The position numbers and the translations under genes were made by a program. Positions 9,748 to 18,785 of a stretch of DNA of 23,838 nt are shown in pieces. This DNA is from Scleroderma bovista. Taxonomy: Eukaryota > Basidiomycota > Agaricomycetes > Boletales > Sclerodermataceae. The notes beneath the pieces are model-generated. The model was given only the letters and a program-made list of their open reading frames with translations, had not been told where the DNA came from and searched no databases. How positions within the stretch are numbered: position 1 is the first letter of the stretch; each line of letters starts with the position of its first letter. The DNA lies in contig JAYMGJ010000668.1 in assembly GCA_037178675.1 (NCBI GenBank), positions 1-23,838 of the forward strand, in the 5' to 3' direction.

Positions 9748-10813
9748 CTACTCAGACTTGCCCTCTCCGTCTTCATCTCCCGACTCTTCGCCTTCCCCGT
9801 CTGTCTCATCCGACTCCTCCTGTTCCTCACACTCCTCGGGCTTCGCCTTGCCCTTACCCTTCGGGTCCCTCACATCTGCGACCCTCTTCGTTTCCCAGGC
9901 GATCCCTTCCACCTTTTGACCGAGCTTCACCAGCTCTCTGGTGTTGCAGTCGATCGCCACCACGATATCCCTGAGTCGGCAGTCTAGGACCAGCGCGACT
10001 GGGTCTGGGCGATTCGACAGTCCAGCCACCGAAAACCCTCCCATTGCCGCCTCGATCTCCTCCGTACTCATGGCGTTGGCGATCGTCTTCTTCGTCCTCT
10101 TGCGCTTCTCCCCTCCTCTCGGCGACGTGTTCGGCTCCACCAACTTCTTGCTCTGCTTCCGTTTCTCTCCCCTCGCCGACCTCTCCATCGCCGCCATCGA
10201 AATTTCGAACGTGCACTTGATCTTGGAGCGCTGACACCGACCGCACATTGGTGTGCGCGCACCGTCGGCCAGCTCACACTCGTCGCTGTGGCCGCTCCAC
10301 CTGCATCGGTCACAAGGGGGCCTGAACCCCATTATGCCCGTGTTGGAACGGGCAGTGACCTGGCGAGGCTAATCAAATAATAAATCAACAAAAGTCAATA
10401 AAGAATTAATGACGATGCACCTTGGGTTTCGGCCCCAGCCCCAATCACGCCTGCATCTCCTCCCCAGCCGCCAGCGACACGGCCTTCTCCTTCACCCTCA
10501 CCTCGGCCTCGGCCTTGCGCCTTGCCTCGAAGTCGGCCTGCACTTTCGCCTTGACGACCTTCTTCGCCTGCTCCTCAGCCTTCCGCTTCTCCTCGGCGAC
10601 TCTCCTCACCTCCTCCTCAGCCTTCTTCTTTGCAGCCTCTTCTGCCAACCTCTTCGCCTCTTGCTCGGCCGCCTGTTTCATCAAACATTCCCGTCGCCGA
10701 TGCGACTGCTTGTTGAACTTGGCGATCTGGACTTGTATTGAGTTGGTCGGTTTCCCTTCCAACTCGGGCGAGGCAGCGCGCGTCCAATCGGTGTTGTTGT
10801 TGCCAGCGGACAT
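9748..10813 (-). CDS. Antisense two-exon gene in the gypsy element: coiled coil plus Zn2Cys6-like cluster
   Basis: Minus-strand exons 10421-10813 and 9748-10368, separated by a 52-bp intron (10369-10420, GTGCAT...GATTAG, with ATTGAC/GTTGAT branch-like motifs). Both exons are whole codons, 338 in total. Exon 1 starts MSAGNNNTDW and is a charged Ala/Glu/Lys/Arg coiled coil (about residues 45-115). Exon 2 has six cysteines at about residues 150-183, C-x2-C-x8-C-x10-C-x2-C-x6-C, close to the fungal Zn2Cys6 DNA-binding pattern. Then come basic runs (EKRKQSKK, EKRKRTKK) that may be nuclear signals, and an acidic tail. A TGA at 10445-10447 in exon 1, eight codons before the splice donor, breaks this copy; a CGA origin would fit the decay elsewhere in the element. 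A GC-AG splice just before the TGA or a restart at 10332 (194 aa) are alternatives. A transcription-factor-like or packaging role is inference. Confidence 0.6.
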
Positions 10814-10874
10814 GGTTAATCAAGTAAGATATGAAAGAAGAGGATTTGTTGGGCTACCGTCACCGAAGGCCAGT

Positions 10875-10882
10875 CTTATATA
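10875..10882 (-). promoter_or_regulatory. TATA box for the antisense gene
   Basis: TATATAAG on the minus strand, in the context GGCATATATAAGACTG, lies about 62 bp upstream of the antisense start codon. It sits between the 3' LTR and the gene. This supports independent antisense transcription rather than a chance open frame. Confidence 0.55.
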
Positions 10883-10965
10883 TGCCCTAACCGATTTTCA
10901 AACCCAGACAATGGCCGCACACACTCGGTGTGGAATACGCATTGCAGCCTCGTGGGCTCCGCCCT

Positions 10966-10975
10966 AAGAGGGGGA
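10966..10975 (+). promoter_or_regulatory. Polypurine tract of the gypsy element
   Basis: AAGAGGGGGA lies three bases before the 3' LTR start, the usual position for the plus-strand primer of reverse transcription. Confidence 0.85.
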
Positions 10976-10978
10976 TAC

Positions 10979-11602
10979 TGTCACGACCATGACATCCACT
11001 CACCCTGTACCCTATTGTCCGATCGCGTCCATGCGTTTGCCGCCCGTTTTATTGTATGTACTCCCTTTCCGTTTCTCTCTATCTGTCCTGTATCGCCACC
11101 GATCGGTGAGCATGTTGTCCGTTCTGTCTCCCTGTATGATTACCTAATATGTTTCCTTTCTTGTTTCCGGTTACTATACGTTCCCGTCTCGTTGCATTAC
11201 TAATACGATACTCATCAGTAATCCGGTTATCACACTTACCGTACTTACTCAGCACACAGCACGACTGCGCTCATCATTTGTCGGTAATCCCGACTTCCCG
11301 TACATCGCCTCATCTGTTCCACTCAGTATAAATACCTAGATACTCGGTCTGTTGTAGTTTCAGTTCGAATATTGAATAAGATACTTCTCATCTGTTCTCC
11401 CTTCGCACTCTCCGTCTCTGTCTCGTGCAAGCACTCAGTTGTAGACCGTTTACCATCGGACACTCCGTCAGACCCTCGGTCGGCCTTCCTATCACTCGGG
11501 AAGCGCGACTACACTACGTAGCATCTCGGTCTTACCGCTAGGCCAACCTCTGACCCCCAGATCCCCCGTAGAGATCAGATCGGCGAAGAACCGGTCTTGA
11601 CA
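10979..11602 (+). repeat. 3' LTR of the gypsy element
   Basis: 624 bp, TGTCA...TGACA, about 96% identical to the 5' LTR by hand alignment (24 differences, no indels). Twenty-three differences are transitions. It carries the same TATA box and the same 11-nt self-primer sequence. The target duplication CAAAT follows at 11603-11607. Confidence 0.95.
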
Positions 11603-11607
11603 CAAAT

Positions 11608-12654
11608 GCAGCAAGGAACTCTGATAGTTAGATGACTTGATAAAATCAGGATATCACCGCGAATCGGTCCAATAATCGCGCCCCACAATTTTGTATTCAA
11701 CTTCTTCCCCGTATTTTTACATTGTACCCCATTCTAAATACATCTACTAATCTGAAAATCGCCATCCAATGAACGTAGGAATGTGCCCATTGGTGGAGTT
11801 ATTTTAGTCACTAGAAGGAACCGAGGGGGACCGTACTGATGAATTCTGCTGCCAATGAGATGAACAGTCAAGACAGAGTCAGAAGTGTCTACATATGTAA
11901 ACAGTCAAATTCAGACCAACCATAGCAATTTAACAAGGAGAATGCACCTGCAAGGAAGTGTGTGTTTGATCAAGTGAATCGGGCGGAAGTCCACCTCACT
12001 CCACAAGTGCCTCCCTTTGGGCAGGGTAATCATAGTGCCAATGCCTGCATAGTGCCTGGAACAATTGCCGTGATATCATTTCTCATAATACTTTATCTGT
12101 GCCATCTAATAAATGAGATGGAAAGAAAGAGTGGATACAAGTGCATCAGTGAGGTGAGTTCATTCAATATGGAGATGTCACCAACATACATCTCCTGCAA
12201 GACCTCTCTGGACACAGATGTAGACTTCCCCTTCCCATCGTGAATGTTGTTCCGACATTGATAGGTTATGGTGTACGCTCATTACCTTGTTATCTGCCTA
12301 GCAAAGGGAAAGACAGAATTAAATCTTTGAGCGAAAAGAATAAATGCAGAAATGTACTTGACTTCAGAATTCTGATTACTGTAACCATATTAAACCTGGA
12401 TGGAAATTTGACCATCAGCCCCTTTAGACAAAATGAAAAATTCATTAAGCAATTTTACCCACCTTATCAAAACAATTGCAATATGTTCTCCCCAAACGTC
12501 ATGGCGCAACTTCGTTATCATCAATCGACATGGTTGCAAGGGCCATTAGCGACTCTACCATACCGACCATACTAAATGACCACCATTATAAAACAACTAA
12601 TAGATCTACGATTTACATCTATAAGAACTTCAATGACGAGATGGACACAAGCCA
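11608..12654. other. Non-coding flank, original upstream region of the 402-aa gene
   Basis: Before the gypsy insertion this DNA was joined to base 3287, so it is the former 5' flank of the gene at 1701-3200. It is AT-rich. Plus-strand open frames at 11962-12243 and 12240-12575 lack splice support or recognisable motifs, and I do not accept them as genes. I saw no clear TATA box on the minus strand near 11608-11720. Confidence 0.4.
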
Positions 12655-13106
12655 GCTCAGTATAGATCATTTAGGTAGCAATTACATGTCTACTACTAAC
12701 CGTTACATATGGACTACTAATCTATTATCTATTTCTATTATCTATTAGGTTTGGTAGTAGCTAGGCATAATATGGGCGATGAAGTGATGAAGTGATGGGA
12801 GAAGAAGAAACATTGGGCTCTACAAGGTCGCACTTTTATACAGAATTGGACTCAGCTCGGGAAGTTCCATCTAATAGGCACGACCTTGCACAGCTCAATG
12901 TTTCCATCACGTGGTGGGAACTTCCTGAGCTAAGTCCAATTCTGTATAAAGGCACAGCCTTGCACAACTCAATGTTTCTTCTTCTCCCATCACATTGCCC
13001 ACACGCCACTTAGCTACCACCAAACCTAATAGCTAATCGATTAGTAGTCCACATGTAACAGCTAGTAGTAGACATGTAACTGCTAACTAAATGATCTATA
13101 TTGAGC
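12655..13106. repeat. 452-bp foldback / MITE-like inverted-repeat element
   Basis: The left arm (12655-12868) and right arm (12917-13106) are imperfect reverse complements along their whole length, with a 48-bp centre. Matching blocks include GCTCAGTATAGATCATTTA against its partner near 13088-13106, TATTAGGTTTGGTAGTAGCTA, GATGGGAGAAGAAGAAACAT and TATACAGAATTGGACT. The left arm is longer because of short internal duplications. It has no coding capacity. No clean target duplication was found at the outer ends, so the exact boundaries are uncertain. It could be a MITE, a foldback transposon or an inverted duplication. Confidence 0.75.
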
Positions 13107-13275
13107 AGTAGCGGTTGACTTCATAGTTTACAGTAATCTAAAGCAATTCAGTTTGTATTTTGTCTTGTGTAAATCAGCTTGTACTAAATCGACTGCAGAA
13201 TCTCCATGCATAATGCCACACATGCACTGGATTATTTGGTGGAGTTTACGCTGCACGTCCACCTGTGTAATTCTG

Positions 13276-13283
13276 TATAAAAG
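13276..13283 (+). promoter_or_regulatory. TATA box of the gene at 13355
   Basis: TATAAAAG lies 79 bp upstream of the ATG at 13355, followed by a pyrimidine-rich leader. The 13 bp AATTCTGTATAAA around it (13269-13281) is also present in the right arm of the inverted-repeat element (12938-12950). Confidence 0.6.
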
Positions 13284-13354
13284 CCATTGGTAAGCGTGGA
13301 CGTTGATCTTTTGCCAACTTTCTCCCTTACACCACTTTCTTAGCTAGAATTGCG

Positions 13355-13812
13355 ATGTCTTCAATTCAAATCAAGATCACCCCCTCTATGACCGTGGATG
13401 CTGTTTATCGGTGGCTCGAGAAATATGCCAACAAGGAGGTATCCTTATGCCTTGTCGCACAGAAGATAGAATACAAGTTGGCAGGTGTTGTTGTTGTTTA
13501 TCGGGAAAACCTTTGGGGGGATATCCTGGAACTTATCGCAACATCACCAACGGGTTGGCGGGATGTGCAGGTTGCATGGCAGAACACCAAGTTTTCAGGT
13601 GTGATACCTTCTTCATTTTGGAACTGCTTTCTGACTTTCTTGTACAAGTACTGCCGTTGCTGGACGATATCAGAGCATGGCAGCTTTTCCAGGCATGGGC
13701 CTATGGACATGCAAATCCCACCCTGGTGACTGATGCAATGGAAGTAGTGTTTGGAGAGCAGTATGTTCGGGAGGAGTGGGAGGAGACTATTGTATCTATG
13801 CACGACGTGTGA
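13355..13812 (+). CDS. Hypothetical two-exon gene, 135 aa
   Basis: Exons 13355-13598 and 13649-13812 flank a 50-bp intron (GTGTGA...TACAAG) with a TTTCTGAC branch-like motif. The joined frame is 136 codons ending in TGA at 13810-13812. The product begins MSSIQIKITPSMTVDAVYRW and contains WGDILELIATSPTGW and WQLFQAWAYGHANPTL. I recognise no family. A further splice is possible: GTGAGA at 13810 to an acceptor at about 13861, then a very short intron into the frame at 13935, which would fuse it to the Spt5-like gene just downstream. The second intron would be only about 35 bp, so I treat the genes as separate. Confidence 0.55.
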
Positions 13813-13962
13813 GAGGACAAAGACGAGGAATCTCTTCCCCGGACTCATGGAGTTTTCCAGGAGATCCTTGGGCGCTGAGGACTCTCTCTTCCCCCTCCTC
13901 GAAGGAGGTGATATCTCCTGTTAGTTGATGTATTGCTGCTAGGACAAGATGATGATCACTAT

Positions 13963-15081
13963 ATGTGGACTCCTGTGTCTCCGAAGAAGCGACAAAACGG
14001 GAAGCCTGGCCAGAGTTCCACTGGTGACTCCAACATGCACCTCCTTGATCTAGGTGTCATCAACCTAACGGCATCAGTGGAAAGCGATGATCACACAAAG
14101 GTTGGGTCCTCAGAGGTGTCGCAGATGCAGAAGGAAAGCGACGGAGATGACAGCACGAAAGCTGCTTTGAAGGTATCTCAGAAGCGGAAGAGAGCAGACA
14201 CTCCCCAACAAACCAGCACCAAGGCTGGTCCTTTGAAGCAGAAGCGACGGAGGACTGACGTCCAACAAAACAATCCCTTCCTTGATCTACACGCATCCGA
14301 AGATGGTGGTGAAGATGATGACGATGACGATGACGAAATCGGCGATGGTGACACACCAATGGGTGGTCCTCTGCAAGTCTCGGAGGTGCTACCTGCTGGG
14401 CAAGCAGCCTTCGCTTCTCGTGTGGATGATATCTGCCGCCACTATGAAAGTGGTCACTCCGATGCTGGCCAAGGTGACTCGCGTGGACTTCGCACTTCTC
14501 CCATCCCCTCTGCATCCCCCCCTATCCATGTTTATAAAGTCAATGTCATGACAGGTATGTAACTTTTTTTCCAGATTTTTAGTCTAATTCCCTTGCAGAA
14601 AGGGCAGCCAATTACATTCAGCATGTCCTCCAAGTGAAATTGTTCAAGGTTACTCCTGGTTACCATTGGTCGTTATACGTAGAAGCCATGAGTCAGAAAG
14701 AAATCCAGACATCCCTACCACCAAGCCATCGCTCAGTCGTACGAGAAATCACCCTTGTTCCGGCGGAAGAAGTACCATCGCTGTATTCCCCGTGCAAAGT
14801 CTATGCTTCGGCATTCTGGGTGCGAGTCAAGCGTGGTATATACAATAACAACATCGGGTATGTGCTATCTCGGGATGAAGATAAACTCAATATTCTAGTT
14901 GCTCCTCGGCAATGCCCCTATGATGATGATCAGTGACAGCTCCTGTTCGATCTCAACAGGGCTCAACAGGCTGGATGTACGGTGATGGTAGAACAACCGT
15001 CTGATGCATGTGGTGGAGTGGTGACCTGCCATGGACTCGTCTACCATCAGGGCCTCCTTCTTCGTTCGTTTTCGAAGTGCT
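13963..15081 (+). pseudogene. Spt5-like (NGN/KOW) gene, N-terminal part, with in-frame stop
   Basis: Exon 13963-14554, a 44-bp intron (14555-14598, GTATGT...TTGCAG with GTCTAAT), then 14599 onward. The N-terminal part is acidic and basic low-complexity with KRKRAD and an Asp run, then FASRVDDICRHYESGHS, as in Spt5-like proteins that are abundant in Agaricomycetes. Next comes an NGN-like region (GYHWSLYVEA, REITLVPAEEV) and a first KOW-like stretch (WVRVKRGIYNNNIGYVLS). A TGA at 14934-14936 interrupts it. Family-like coding continues past it (HGLVYHQGLLLRSFSK) up to a GTGAGT donor at 15082. Spt5 acts with RNA polymerase II as an elongation factor, but these paralogues are of unknown role. An exon upstream of 13963 is possible. 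Confidence 0.6.
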
Positions 15082-15681
15082 GTGAGTCAAAGTGTGGATT
15101 TGGGTCAGAGTAATAACCCAAACACAACACCAACAAAGGACTATGAAAATGTGCGAGTGGTGGTTTACCTCCGCGGTGTCCAGAGAGGATATGCTGAGGA
15201 GGGGGAAAGGGGATCTACACCAACAGGGTGATGCAGACAGTGATGCAGGATACTCCTGGGGTACAGGAGTAATAGAAGACGAAGGGGATAGGGGTCTGGA
15301 CTCTTCCTAAAGCCTAGGAAGTGTCAAAGCGGGGATTGGGTTGACTGGGACTGAAACAGTGATACTACACCTAGAGGTTGGTGCAGCAAAGGGGCAAGGG
15401 GGCTCCTGACGTCCAGAAACAATGAGAGATGAAGGATTGACTGGCTAGACTCCGCTTGAGCCTAGAGAAATACTTGGACTTGAATAGATTGAATAAAACT
15501 TGAATATCAGAGTCTTTAGACCTTCACTGAAGCCTACAAGACTCAAAGAGCTGAGGGGATACTGACTGAGAGAGTCTGAGAGAGGGATAATTTCGTGCAA
15601 TTTGGGTCTCTTTCACTGGGCTGAGCCCAGGGGTTTAAATACATGGGGGGGCACAGCATTAAAGTACAAAAAGAGAAGGGA

Positions 15682-15928
15682 GTAAGCAGAATTTGTCAAG
15701 GATTGGTAAGGGATTGGTAAGAGCTTTGTAAGGGGTTTGTAAGCGATCAGTAAGCAAGGGATAAGCAGGAATGAGTAAGCATAGGAAGCATGAATAAGCT
15801 GCTGAGTAAAGGAATGAGTAAGCTGCATGACAAGATTGATTGGTAAGGGAGTGAGTCATCAGCTGAGTAATATACCAAAAATGCGAAAGGGATAGAGTAA
15901 TACTGATGACAAGAGAGCATCAGTAAGC
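15682..15928 (+). repeat. Degenerate GTAAG-rich short repeat block
   Basis: GTAAG occurs ten times within about 250 bp, spaced 10-60 bp, mostly in GGTAAGGG, AGTAAGCA or TGTAAGSG contexts, with further GTAAT/GTAAA and ATAAGC variants. On the minus strand this reads as repeated CTTAC/GCTTACTC. It resembles U3-type repeats of LTRs, but no LTR pair was seen. Confidence 0.5.
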
Positions 15929-16254
15929 AAGGGATGAGTCACTGCACAGCAAAAGAAGTCATTGATGCACAGCCTAAGAAGTTTGATGGGGGGCTGTGTA
16001 CCATCAGGAATTTGATGGGACAACAATGGGGAAGATCTGAGATAAACAGGGGGATTGATGCAAGACAAAACAGCCACAAGAAGAGTACCAGGGGTCCAGA
16101 GGTCTTTTGGGGGGTCACCATACACTAAGGTATAGTGCATGTGTTCTAGCGCTGCTGAAGCGCAACCATGGGCTCCCTTGACGAGCTCTCTTCTGGGAAA
16201 GAATGAGAGAGGGTTCTTCTTCCTAATAGCACTATAAAGTGGGGGGAATAACTG

Positions 16255-16647
16255 TCATGGTGCTGGGGGACGTCGTCTGAAAGTAGGGAAGCAGATAGAG
16301 TATTGAATTCGACGCATCCAGGGAAGCAAGACAAACGACAGAGGAAGATGGACATGGCAAGTATCTGGGAGGAAGGGACCATAGGCTGAGGGCTCAGGGG
16401 ACACAGAGACGACCAGAGAAGACTTCTCAAGCTTGACAATAGACCTAAGATGACCAAAGTATGTCCTTGACGCAAGACTGATGAGGAGAACGCGCTGACC
16501 AAGAACGAGAGGGACTGAGGGAGCAGGCTGGGAAGATATGTGCCAGGCAGTGCACGGGAACTCTGGGAGAGGCTGTCCTAAGAACAGGACATAGTGGAGA
16601 TCTGCAGCAATAGCGGAGAAATGATCCAGAGAAAATACGGACTCCAT
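16255..16647 (-). CDS. Hypothetical ORF, 130 aa, within the extra DNA
   Basis: Starts MESVFSLDHFSAIAADLHYV and includes VPLVLGQRVLLI, SRTYFGHLRSIV and GPFLPDTCHVHLPLSFVLLP. The composition is protein-like and the frame is long for this region. A minus-strand ATG at 16741 in another frame could provide an upstream exon. I recognise no family. It may be part of a decayed mobile element. Confidence 0.3.
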   Translation of the reverse strand: MESVFSLDHFSAIAADLHYVLFLGQPLPEFPCTAWHISSQPAPSVPLVLGQRVLLISLASRTYFGHLRSIVKLEKSSLVVSVSPEPSAYGPFLPDTCHVHLPLSFVLLPWMRRIQYSICFPTFRRRPPAP

Positions 16648-17180
16648 AGTGAGCGATGAAGTGAATGTCTGGATTGCGGGGGGAATATCTCCGTGGGAAA
16701 TGAACAGATTTGTGTCGGAACTTGACAGGCAGATAGACCATGCTCTAGGCTTTCTGATGGTATAGTCACGTGCCTGATAGCTTCAGAAACGACGGAGCTA
16801 TTCAAAATATCGGAATGCCGGCACTGGGCGCCTAAAAATGACATTTGGGCGCTAAAAATCATTTCTTCTCTTTCTCCTTCGTTTCTCCATCAATTCTTCA
16901 GCTTCTTTGATCGTTCTGGTATGGGAGTTGGACTGCAGACGTGTGCATTCCTTTCTCATACCACAATTGATGTTATTCCTTCAGTTTCTTCTGCTTCTTG
17001 GCGGTCCTTGTGCGATAGATGACTGTCTGCATTGGCATTCATCTCTCGCATCAGGATAGTCTTCTTGTGCGATAGATGGCTGCGATGAGGGTCCATCGTG
17101 CTTATCCTTCGCATAAGGATCATTCAATATAGGTGTTATCTTCCATGTTCACTGTACCAAACCTGTTTGGTGCGTGACAG

Positions 17181-17920
17181 CGCGTACTGGAGGTGGTGGA
17201 AGCACCACATCCCGATAGCATTGTGTTCCATGTTTTGGCCAGCATTCATCCTTCTTTGCCTTCTTTGATCTGCCAGATGATTCTTATGTTCTCAGCGCAA
17301 TTGTGGCAACAAGACAACCTTGTTCACATCATTAAGGGAGACCTTCATGATAGACTTGGGCACATCATCTCTGTAGATTTGGAAAATCAATCTGCCACCA
17401 TTGATACTAACAATGATGGAGATGATGGAGAAGCTGAAGTGTTTGCTTGTCCGATTTTCGACTTGCAATGCGAGTATAGGCGTGGTGACTGGGTTAAAAT
17501 TTTTGCAGGTGATGATAGAGCGGTTGAGGGCTGCGTCCTGTATCGTGTAGACGAAATGCTTACTCTGTCTGCTTGTCGACATGGTGAGAGAAATGAGGTA
17601 TGTGCCAAGTGCCTAACTAATACTAACTAATACTTGCATAGATTCAAGTGGACGCAATACTAGTGCACTCCTTCACCCCTGATCACAGGCCCTCAGACAT
17701 CACTCAGCACCACAGGCTGGATAGCTACACCCGTGATCCTGAACCACTTCAGGATCACATCCAAATTGGAGACCTTGCTAGCGTTGTGTGTGGCCCACAG
17801 CGAGGCCTTGTCAGACGAATTATGTTGATTGAGCCTCCGTTCCTGGAGGTCGAATATACTATGCTGTACAACAACTTTGGTGCCATGGTCAGTCGGCAGT
17901 CACAGAAAAGTCACAGATAG
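17181..17920 (+). pseudogene. Spt5-like gene, C-terminal KOW part
   Basis: Exon 17181-17597, a 44-bp intron (17598-17641, GTATGT...GCATAG with TACTAAC), then 17642-17920 ending in TAG. The product begins VLEVVEAPHPDSI and contains KOW-like segments WQQDNLVHIIKGDL, YRRGDWVKIFAGDDRAVEG and IQIGDLASVVCGPQRGLVRR. This is the order seen in the agaricomycete Spt5-like family and continues the part at 13963-15081. The family is normally longer at the C-terminus. What follows 17920 is only fragmentary (KPECLHLHWTVAAHP in another frame near 18010-18060), so the 3' end is decayed or spliced in a way I cannot resolve. Confidence 0.55.
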
Positions 17921-18502
17921 TCATGGGTGCCAAATGCAAACTCCGCTCAGCACCATGAGACTGTGTAACTACGAATTATATTGGCTATACTGTACTAGGT
18001 AGACGGAAAGGTATGACAAGCCTGAATGTCTGCATTTACACTGGACTGTGGCTGCCCATCCAACAAGTGGGAATCTTGAGGGAGGAGAGCGGGTCCATGA
18101 TATGAAATTTAATGCTTCCGATGTGTGAGATGGAGTATTTTGAGTCGGTGTGGAAAGTTGGGTGCGTGCTTCCACTCCAGCTTGGGAAAGTGCCGAAAAA
18201 AAACACCAGTCAAGTCAACGAAGACATCCTCTTGCACAGATGTCAATATCTGCTGCTTCTATCATACTTCTTTACAGGCGTGGTGAGTTCCCAACCGGCA
18301 GTCACTAAGATTTGTATGAGGTACCTGAAGAAGGTCACACAGAGAGCAAAGACATGGAAAGAACAATTGAAACATACATTTTGTGCACTGGCGGCAGCAG
18401 AGACCAACAAAGACCATTTGCAAGGCCATTGAAAGCTACCTGTAAGGCTGTATCCACGTCTCATAAATGGGATTGGAGGTTGCCCGCTGCTTGCCTGATC
18501 AG
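17921..18502. other. Decayed 3' region of the Spt5-like gene, no firm gene
   Basis: Short open stretches in different frames, including one near 18000-18120, suggest remnants of the preceding gene. No continuous coding model can be made. The copia element inserts at its right edge. Confidence 0.35.
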
Positions 18503-18507
18503 TCATT

Positions 18508-18785
18508 TGTTGATATTGAGTGTTTGTGCACTCTTGTGGTGTTGTGTGGCGCATTTGCAGTGATTACTTGAGGTGTTTCCTTTCCAGGTTGATCAGGTGA
18601 TTTGTGGCTTTTGTGTTACACTGTTTTTCCTTGTTTGCTTTGTTTGTGTAGTTGAAATTTTCGTGCCCAGAGTCCTTTCTCTTCAGTCTCTGACACTGGG
18701 CACAAGGTCTGTAATCTGTAGCTCTCCTCATAATTTAGTCTCTGACACTGGGCACAAGTGTGCTCCTTTGTGGTTTATCTTAACA
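18508..18785 (+). repeat. 5' LTR of the copia element
   Basis: 278 bp, TGTTGATATT...TTAACA. It contains two copies of a 22-bp direct repeat (18685-18706 and 18737-18758, 52 bp apart) with the core CTGACACTGGGCACAAG. GTGCCCAG at 18664-18671 is complementary to CTGGGCAC in both copies, so two alternative stem-loops can form. No clear TATA box was seen. Confidence 0.95.

Larger units (their letters stand above)
3293..11602 (+). mobile_element. Complete Ty3/gypsy chromovirus (Tf1/sushi-like), degenerate
   Basis: The element is bounded by two 624-bp LTRs, each starting TGTCA and ending TGACA. It is flanked by a perfect 5-bp target duplication, CAAAT at 3288-3292 and 11603-11607. Order: LTR, self-priming type PBS, gag, a non-coding spacer, pol (protease, reverse transcriptase, RNase H, integrase with chromodomain), an antisense gene, polypurine tract, LTR. 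The domain order and the C-terminal chromodomain place it among chromoviruses. The 11-nt PBS/LTR complementarity points to the Tf1/sushi group. gag and pol are interrupted, so this copy cannot make its own proteins. Its LTRs differ at about 24 of 624 positions by hand alignment, almost all transitions in CpG context. Confidence 0.95.
15082..17180. other. About 2.1 kb of extra DNA at an intron position of the Spt5-like gene
   Basis: It starts at a good donor (GTGAGT, 15082-15087) and ends at an acceptor-like CAG (17178-17180), after which the same gene family resumes. The length is some 40 times that of a local intron, so it is probably an intron swollen by insertions. Inside are small stem-loops (15252-15270, and the palindrome CTGGGCTGAGCCCAG at 15616-15630), a minus-strand TATTTAAA near 15636, a GTAAG-rich block (15682-15928), a G-run followed by TGTCA (about 16240-16257) and a minus-strand open frame (16255-16647). 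No paired LTRs, terminal repeats or target duplications could be found by eye. It may be the remains of one or more decayed mobile elements. Confidence 0.45.

Noticed and set aside
9854..10313. Other minus-strand frames over antisense exon 2
   Set aside because: Low-complexity Arg/Gly/Glu frames are shadows of the frame that carries the cysteine cluster.
10422..10967. Plus-strand open frame of 181 codons opposite the antisense exon 1
   Set aside because: It is rich in Ala, Ser, Phe and Leu, the mirror of a Lys/Glu/Ala coiled coil on the other strand; it has no motif of its own.
11962..12575. Plus-strand open frames of 93 and 111 codons
   Set aside because: AT-rich, no motif, no convincing splice sites or promoter.
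15092..16078. A minus-strand solo LTR with TGTGG...CCACA ends
   Set aside because: The flanking five bases (CAAAG and AGAAG) do not match and no polypurine tract or partner LTR was found.
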